NCBI GenBank assembly: GCA_025084515.1
Contig: JAJAGP010003147.1
Span: 19,093-83,092, forward strand
DNA from: Ancistrus triradiatus
Taxonomy: Eukaryota; Chordata; Actinopteri; Siluriformes; Loricariidae
Length of the DNA stretch: 64,000 nt
Direction of reading: 5' to 3'
The position numbers were made by a program, and so were the translations under genes. The notes under the pieces were generated by a model that was given only the letters and a program-made list of their open reading frames with translations, had not been told where the DNA came from and made no database searches. Shown one piece after another: positions 56,791 through 64,000 of this stretch. The stretch's first letter is position 1. Every line of letters starts with the position of its first letter.

Positions 56791-57708
56791 ATGCTGACAA
56801 ATATAAGCTGCCTGATTTACTACATCTGACAGTTTTTTTAAGGTTGCATGGTGATAAAATTAGGCAAAGATAGTTGAACATTGCGAGCCACAACTGTTTA
56901 TATACTCAGAATTAGATTTTTGTAAAATAATTGGTTGGATATCGCAAACGTGATTTTATTTCAGTGTGCCATCAATAGTGCACATTAAGTATATAAATGT
57001 ACTCTTAGAGCCTACAAAAACCTTGCACAAACTATTTACCATTCATGTGAAATAATTGTTATTTTTATGGCTTTATATCACATATCATAATCTCCTCCCT
57101 ATAGTTTATGATAACATTATTGCTCTATTGAAATATGCTGGCAGCATTTATTGAAATGGCTACCTATTTGATATGTGGTGCACTGTTACATTATTCCAGT
57201 GGTTCTCGAAGAGGGGGGCGCTGAGCTGTTGCGGGGGCATAGCAAGACGAGGGCATGCTTAAAATATATAATGCATGTCTCTTGTAATAATTCTATCGTA
57301 AAGGTGATTTGTCACTCTATTTTGTTTTGTTCAGTATGAATCTGCCGTTTTGTATGAATTACAATAAAATAAATTCCAGTGGAGTTTGGAAGCAAAACAC
57401 TTTATAGTGGACATTAAAGTATATAAATGTACTCTTGGATCCTACAAAAACCTTGTAAGTAAAGTATTTAACAACATTCATATTAAATTATTTTTTTTAT
57501 GGATTTATAATCCATTAATTTGTAATAGTTTAAGATAACATCTATTAAACTATTAAACTATGCTGCCTTATTTTTATGCTGGCAGCATTTATTGATACAG
57601 ATCACAAAGAAATGAACACAATGCTATTGTATTTTCTCAATAGGGAAGCACAGATTGATAGATAAAACCAATAATATATGTTACAGTAAATATGGGAAGG
57701 GTAGGATA

Positions 57709-57873
57709 CATCCTTATCCAGAGCGACTTACAGTTGCTACAGTCTTACAATCCAAGCAATTGTGGGTTAAAGGCCTTGCTCAAGGACCCAACAGTGGCAG
57801 CTTGGCAGAGGTGGGATTTGAACCCTGGACCTTTTGGTCCATAGTCCAGTACCTTAACCACTATGCTACCACA
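57709..57873 (-). repeat. tRNA-derived SINE, tail truncated
   Basis: Begins within the tail (catccttatccagagcgac) and runs to the head (ctatgctaccaca). The usual acatttacagcatttagcag leader is missing. Confidence 0.8.
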
Positions 57874-58173
57874 TCGACAGAACATCTGAATGCATGCCCC
57901 AACATTAATGTGGTTACAGGTGCTCTTCAGATTACTATGGTTCGGTTTAAGATATTTTGACTGTAGATACCTACATTCAGCAGAAACCATATTCTGAATT
58001 CTGAATTCAAATTCAAATTTTGAAATTTTCTGGGCAAGCTATATGCAGTACAATACTGGGTGAGCTGAGCAGCAGTGCCATCAGTCCACCCATGGACTAG
58101 CCATTCTGTTTTTGTGTTTTTTAATACACTTTCAATACATTATTCAATAAATGCAAAATATATCCAACATTTC

Positions 58174-58175
<2 letters not shown>

Positions 58176-58223
<48 letters not shown>
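58176..58223. repeat. (TA)n microsatellite
   Basis: Uninterrupted TA for about 48 bases. Confidence 0.95.
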
Positions 58224-58228
<5 letters not shown>

Positions 58229-58792
58229 AATGTCTTCCAATATTTCCACATACATCCCAGTTGCCAGGTTCAGTCTGTCGGGTCTGATAATTGGGTTGAT
58301 ACGACTAAGCTGGTTTCATACAATATGGAAAGTGTTCCGTTTGCAAATATTTCCACTGTGCCTGAAAAGACAAAGTGCATTAACAAGAAGTCTTAGGCCA
58401 ATATTTTACTTTTAATACTATATAGAACTGTACGCACTCAGGTGGCACAGACGGAACGATACACTAGGCAACCTTGGCTGGGTTGGGTGTTTGTCTGATG
58501 GAGAGAAGGTCAGATGGGGGATCAGTCATCAAAAAAATCTTGCTTAAACCAACATAACAATATCTCAGTGCAGCTTTACAGCAAGATGGCTCTAAGGTAC
58601 CAGTTTTGTGGAAAATGTAACTAAATATCACGAAGACCTAGAAGAAGAACTGTATTCTGAGAAGGAGAACGCCACAGTAAGTGCCCAGCCTTAGCATATT
58701 TAACGATTTCTACAATCTTTGTGATACCTGCTATATTCTGCAATATCTGCCTATGTCATAACAACAGGACATACATAAAAAGACAGTTTCTC

Positions 58793-60915
58793 ATTCCATA
58801 AATGTATAAGGCACACTGTATGAGGCATTATATGCATTAATGGAGTTGTATTGTACAGGTGCTCCCGTTTTACGATGGAGATATGTTCAACAAATCCATC
58901 ATAAGTTACATGTATCATGAACTGATGAGTTTAACATAGTCTATAACGTATCATAGCAGAGCCGATTAAACACATACATTAACATACAGTTGGCCAAAAT
59001 CATTACGACAAAACCTATTTTATAATAAATTGCTGAAAAATATCAAATGATTTAGTGAGTAATGGATTGAAAACACTTACTCTATTGGTGAACTCAGGGC
59101 ACTAGTTACTAATGCTAACTGCTCAGCATGAAAGCCAGTTTTCCTTTTGGTTGGCTGTCATTACTAACCATTTTAGAACCCATGGAGACGTATTTGCACT
59201 AAGAATACAATACTGTAGATGTAAAAATAAAGAAAAACACAATAAACACACCAGGGATCATCATTGAGCAATGGGTATTGTGAATCTGAATCACTGAATC
59301 ACTGTGTACTGGATCGTGAATCGCGTTTCAGCTGAAACAAGTCGCTCGACTCATACAGTGCTGTGAAAAAGTGTTTGCCCCCTTCCTGATTTCCTATTTT
59401 TTTGCATGTTTGTCACACTTAAGTGTTTTGGAACCCCAAACCAATTTAAATATTAGTCAAAGGCAACACAAGTAAACACAAAATGCAGTTTTTAAATAAA
59501 ACCAAATAACTGGTTGGGCCACCCTTAGCGACAACAACTGCAAAGTGTTTGCAATAACTTGCAATGAGTATTTTATGCGTTGTGGAGAAATTTTGGCCAG
59601 TCATCAGCAGAATTGTTGTAATTCAGCCACATTGGAGGGTTTTCGAGCATGAACGGCCTTTTTAAGGTCATGCCACAGCATCTCAATAGGATTCAGGTCA
59701 GGACTTTGACTAGGCCACTCCAAAGCCTTCATTTTGTTTTTCTTCAGCCATTCAGAGGTGGACTTGCTGCTGTTGTTTGGATCGGTGTCCTGCTGCAGAA
59801 CCCAAGTTCGTTTCAGCTTGAGATCATGAACAAATGGCTGAACATTCTGCTTCAGGATTTTTGGGTAGACAGCAGAATTCATAGTTCCATTAATCACAGC
59901 AAGTCTTCCAGGTCCTGAAGCAGCAAAACAGCCCCAGACCATCACACTACCACCACCATATTTTACTGTTGCTATAATGTTCTTTTTCTGAAATGCTGTG
60001 TTACTTTTATGTCAGATGTAATGGGACACACACCTTCCCAAGAGTTCAACTTTTGTCTCGTCAGTCCACAGAATGTTTTCCCAAAAGTCTTGGGGATCTG
60101 AAAAAATTGAGACGAGCTTTAATGTTCTTTTTGCTCAGAAGTGGTTTTTGTCTTGAAACTCTGCCATGCAGGCCATTTTTGCCCCCAGTCTCTTTCTTAT
60201 GGTGGAGGCATGAACACTGACCTTAACTGAGGCAAGTGAGGCCTGCAGTTCTTTGTATGTTATTATGGGGTCTTTTGTGACCTCTTAGATGAGTCGTCGC
60301 TGTGCTCTTGGGGTAATTTTGGTCAGCCGGCCACTCCTGGGAAGGTTCACCACTGTTCTAAGCTTTAGAAATGGCTTTATAACCCTTCCAGCTGACAGAG
60401 CTCAATTACTTCTTCTCAATGTTCCTGAATTTCTTTGGATCTAGGCATGATGTGTAGCTTTTAAGGCTCTTTAGGTGTACTTCACTTTGTCAATCAGGTC
60501 CTATTTAAGTGATGTCCTGATTGAGAACAGGTGTGGCAATAATCAGGCCTGGGTGTGGCTAGAGACAGTGAACTCAGGTGTGATAAACCATAGTTATGTT
60601 TTAACAAGGGAGGGGCAATCACTTTTTCACACAGGGCCATGTAGTTTTTTTTTTCTCCCTTAATAATAAACACCTTCATTTAAAAACTGCATTTTGTGTT
60701 TACTTGTGTTGTCTTTGACTAATATTTAAATTGGTTTGATGTTCCGAAACACTTAAGTGTGACAAAGGTGCAAAAAAAAAAGGAAATCAGGAAGGGGGCA
60801 AACACTTTTTCACACCACTGTATAAGTTTAAGCAAGTGCGCTGAGTATCGAGCAAAAGTCGAGAACCGAGACAAATTTTTCTAGTTAAAATCTGAAGAGA
60901 ACCGAGGTACCACTG
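58793..60915. mobile_element. MITE, CAGTGGTACC family, copy c, carrying a Tc1-like insertion
   Basis: The left terminus is lost; the interior (ggcacactgtatgaggcatt, atcataagttacatgtatca) and right end (cgagaaccgaggtaccactg) are clear. The element is split at 59355/60821 by the family C Tc1-like transposon. Confidence 0.75.
59356..60820 (-). mobile_element. Tc1-like transposon, family C
   Basis: Ends cagtgctgtgaaaaagtgt and ctttttcacaccactg with about 110-bp inverted arms. Minus-strand transposase: 59945-59604 reads VWGCFAASGPGRLAVINGTM, QQDTDPNNSSKSTSEWLKK (second Asp) and SQSPDLNPIEMLWHDLK (third acidic residue intact), to VAELQQFC. The first half, 60450-59950, is shifted. TA flanks both ends. 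Confidence 0.9.
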
Positions 60916-61084
60916 TAACATGCCACTGTGAGATATGGTATATAATATGGTGTTTGTATTAATGCAATTTCACCTGTAATTCAAAGAATGTCTAAAAATA
61001 ATATAATATACCCCCATTAAAGCAAATCAGATCACTGCTTCCAAAAGACATGAGAACTTCATTATTTCAAAATGTGTATGTGCA

Positions 61085-61086
<2 letters not shown>

Positions 61087-61133
<47 letters not shown>

Positions 61134-61597
61134 CTGCCTGAAGTACTGGCTCTGTGGGCGAATTAACACTCTGCTAAGATATTAGCGTGTGGAACCCATG
61201 TTACTAATCAAGCAAAGTGTGATGAAAGTATCTGGTAATCGCTTCCACATTATAGCCATTAGTTCCGTACTGCTCTCTAACCAGTTAAAATGCTTTACAC
61301 AGGTATTTGCCTTACTGTGCCTGTCTATTTTTTTTAAAAACATACACACAGAAAGGTCCTGTCCCAAATGGAATGCTTGACTATGCTAACAGTTGAAGTG
61401 CAGCGTTTGCATTAAAGCGAGAATTTGGGACAGTGATAACCCTGATTTAGCAGCATAACAGATGGAAAAAGAACTAAAGTACCTGTACCTTATGGTGTAA
61501 AAGAGGTTAAAGGCACCTACAGGGACAAAATGCAGCCTTCAACACTGAGAGGAGGCTCACTAACCATCATCATCATCATACATACAACATGTTAAAG

Positions 61598-61643
<46 letters not shown>

Positions 61644-61821
61644 GGGCGGGAGCTAGATGAAGCCTATGACACCCTGATGCGAGAGAGAACCAGGGAAATG
61701 GTGATCAGCTCGAGGTTATTAGTTAGGCTCTGCTAGACCATGTAATAGTCTCACAGTGCAACAGGAAGCCAGTGCTCCAGGCCACCATCCTCCTGACACA
61801 GAGCCACTGCCTGACACCCAC

Positions 61822-61888
<67 letters not shown>
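61087..61888. repeat. Three (GT)n/(CA)n microsatellites
   Basis: Pure tracts at 61087-61132 (GT), 61601-61640 (GT) and 61823-61888 (CA). The sequence between them shows no gene. Confidence 0.93.
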
Positions 61889-61891
<3 letters not shown>

Positions 61892-62109
61892 TTCAAGCTT
61901 ATACTCCTCTATATGGAGTCGTTGGATATACAGATTTGTGTTAGAATGTGTAAATATGAATTTGTGTAATGCCATTTCTATGGGGAATTTAGGATACTAT
62001 ATATAGGATTAGTCTAGTAAGCAGCTCCTGTGGCTTGGGAACAGCAGTTCCTGAGGAGCTGGATAGGAATCCTGAGCTAAGCTAGGTGCAAATTTGATTT
62101 CACATACTC

Positions 62110-63520
62110 CGATCAGCCATAACAATGAAACCTATGACAGTTGAAGTGAATAACACTGACAGTGTAATGTTCTGTTGGGAAACCTTGGGACGTAGCACGT
62201 GGATGTGGATGCTATTTTGACACGTGCCACGTACCTAAACATTGTTGCAGACCAAGAACACCCCTTCATGGCAACGGTATTCCTTAACAGCAGTGACCTC
62301 TCTCCCTGCCACACTGCAAAAAGTGTTCAGGAATGATTTAAATAACATGAGAAAGAGTTCAAGACATTGACCTGACCTCCAAATTCCCCATACAGTGGTA
62401 CCGTGGTTTCTCGACCACCCCGCAAAGTGTCGAATTCGGTTGTTGACACATTTTGACAAGAAAAATTTGTCTCAGCTCACGTCGTTTGCTCAGTACTCAG
62501 CATACCTGCTTGAACTTGTATGAGTCGAGCTGCACAACTCGTTTCAGCTAAAACTCGATTCATGATTCATGAGTCACAATTCGGTACACAGTGATTCAGA
62601 TTCCCAATATCTCTCGCTCAGGGAAGATCTGCACAGTGTTTATCGTGTTTTTCTTTATTTCCACAGTATTGTATTCTTCGTGCAAATGAAGTCTCCATGG
62701 ATTCTAAAATGGTTACTTATAAGAGCCAACCGAAATGAAACCGAAAGCAAAATAGGAATCGAATGCTCCAGAACACAGGCTGAAGTTAGTTAACGTAAAG
62801 TGTTTTGCACTTTCATTTACTAAATCACTAAATTACATGATATTTTTCAACACTTTATTACAAAATAATGGTAATGATTTTGGCCAACTGTAGGTTAATG
62901 TAAGTGTTTTTAACTTATTAATTAACATACTTGAGGCGGAATCTCCATCTACAGGCGTCATAATGTAATTGCAGTCATTTAAGGAGGACCAGAAAATGCC
63001 AATCAGAAGCCAACTTCTGCCTTGTCTGAGACTATGATACACCAAACACTCGTTAAACTCCACAGTTCATGTTACATTTAACTTATAATGGATTTGTTGA
63101 ACGTATCCCCATCATAAATCAGAGAGCACCTGTACAGTACAACTCCATTAATGCATATAATGCTCATACAGTGTAGATTTTCTGTGGGTCTGGAAAAGAT
63201 TCATTCCATTTACATTATTCATTATGGGAAAAACTTGCTCGGTACTCGATGTTTTCCGTTCTTGACAAGCCGAGAGGTACCACTGTATCTCAATGTGATC
63301 AAGCATCTGTGAGATGTACTAGACAAACAAGTCAGATCCACAGAGCCCCAAACTTACAAGACTTAAGGGATCTACTGATAATATCTTGATGTCACATACA
63401 ATAGGATACTTTCAGAGGTCTTGTGGAGTCCATGCCTTGATGGGTCAGACATTTGGTGGCACAAGAGGGACCTATACAATATTAGGTGAGTGGTTTTAAT
63501 GTCATGGTTGATCAGTGTAG
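62110..63520 (+). mobile_element. Tc1-like family E copy split by a MITE
   Basis: Starts gatcagccataacaatgaaa. Plus-strand translation before the insertion follows the transposase: DVARGCGCYFDTCHVP, then SPCHTAKSVQE (second Asp lost), and PPNSP. The MITE occupies 62393-63285, and the C-terminal part resumes at 63286. It ends near 63519 with ggttgatcagtg. Confidence 0.75.
62393..63285. mobile_element. MITE, CAGTGGTACC family, copy d
   Basis: Ends cagtggtaccgtggtttc and gagaggtaccactg, flanked by TA. Orientation is opposite to copies a to c. About 890 bp, without nested insertion. Confidence 0.85.
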
Positions 63521-63924
63521 ATGATGAGAACCAACCACACAAATTATATCTCCTGATTGGAGGTACAGTGGTGGTCTGTTTCCCCTGATGTGCAGAATAG
63601 AGTGGGAGATGTGCTCAGCAGCAGATGGCCTACAGTCCATAATTGTGCTCTTACAAATTGCACCTACATGGTATGTGTACTTCATAAAATGGCGGCACAG
63701 TGTATGTGTGTGTACCATGTATATAAAACATTGCGAGGACATCTTGCTGGTCCCCATGAGGAAAAGTGTTTTTTTTTTTTAAACTGTAACTTTCTTTTGA
63801 AAAAACAAAAGAGTAGAAATATTAGCTTTCAGGTACTGAGGTTATGGTTAGGGATGGGTGTGGCATTAATTAGCTACAGTAATCATTATATGAATGAAAG
63901 GTCCCCACAATGATAGGGAGACAA

Positions 63925-63925
<1 letters not shown>

Positions 63926-64000
<75 letters not shown>
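63926..64000. repeat. (GT)n microsatellite, runs off the window
   Basis: At least 37 GT units; the window edge falls within the tract. Confidence 0.95.

Noticed and set aside
61751..61975. Frames encoding (Val-Cys)n or (His-Thr)n
   Set aside because: Translation of the (CA)n microsatellite.

Overview
This 64 kb window is nuclear DNA of a ray-finned (teleost) fish. Split genes with consensus GT..AG introns, AT-rich introns, many Tc1-like transposon relics, about twelve copies of one tRNA-derived SINE and long (CA)n, (TA)n and (CT)n microsatellites all point that way. Species cannot be read from the sequence; an otophysan fish is only a guess.

Four protein-coding genes can be supported. (1) znf750 (+, CDS 566-2323), an epidermal-type C2HC zinc-finger transcription factor. 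(2) tbcd (-, CDS exons from 24798 down to 5659, continuing off the left edge), tubulin folding cofactor D; thirteen exons are resolved here. (3) fn3krp (-, CDS 34847-29618), a fructosamine-3-kinase family kinase in six coding exons. (4) A GT10 alpha-1,3-fucosyltransferase of FUT9 type (+, 44835-45926) with one coding exon. znf750 lies inside a tbcd intron on the opposite strand, and fn3krp lies just upstream of tbcd in the same direction. This matches the order known at human 17q25.3 (FN3KRP, FN3K, TBCD with ZNF750 nested), except that only one FN3K-family gene is present.

Layout: 1-2840 znf750; 2840-5650 relics in the tbcd intron; 5659-7080 tbcd exons 13-10; 7176-10560 two Tc1-like elements, the first in a stretch full of single-base expansions; 11754-13790 a minisatellite with higher-order structure; 13890-14162 tbcd exons 9-8; 14200-19700 intron with SINEs and Tc1 relics; 19757-24798 tbcd exons 7-1 around another Tc1-like copy; 25200-29430 an intergenic repeat cluster, including a Penelope-like retroelement end flanked by inverted arms; 29618-34847 fn3krp; 35100-44800 repeats; 44835-45926 fucosyltransferase; 46000-64000 gene-poor, with nested DNA transposons and SINEs.

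The most notable observations are: a zone (about 6920-8980) of homopolymer expansions that disrupts tbcd exon 10; a one-base loss in fn3krp exon 2; an alternative open frame at the znf750 C-terminus; the inverted Penelope-like arms; the 159-bp higher-order minisatellite; and a MITE family whose insertion into another transposon is bounded by TA dinucleotides, so the empty site can be recognised. I found no clear sign of a new multi-gene system; the window reads as a conserved gene block heavily loaded with mobile elements.
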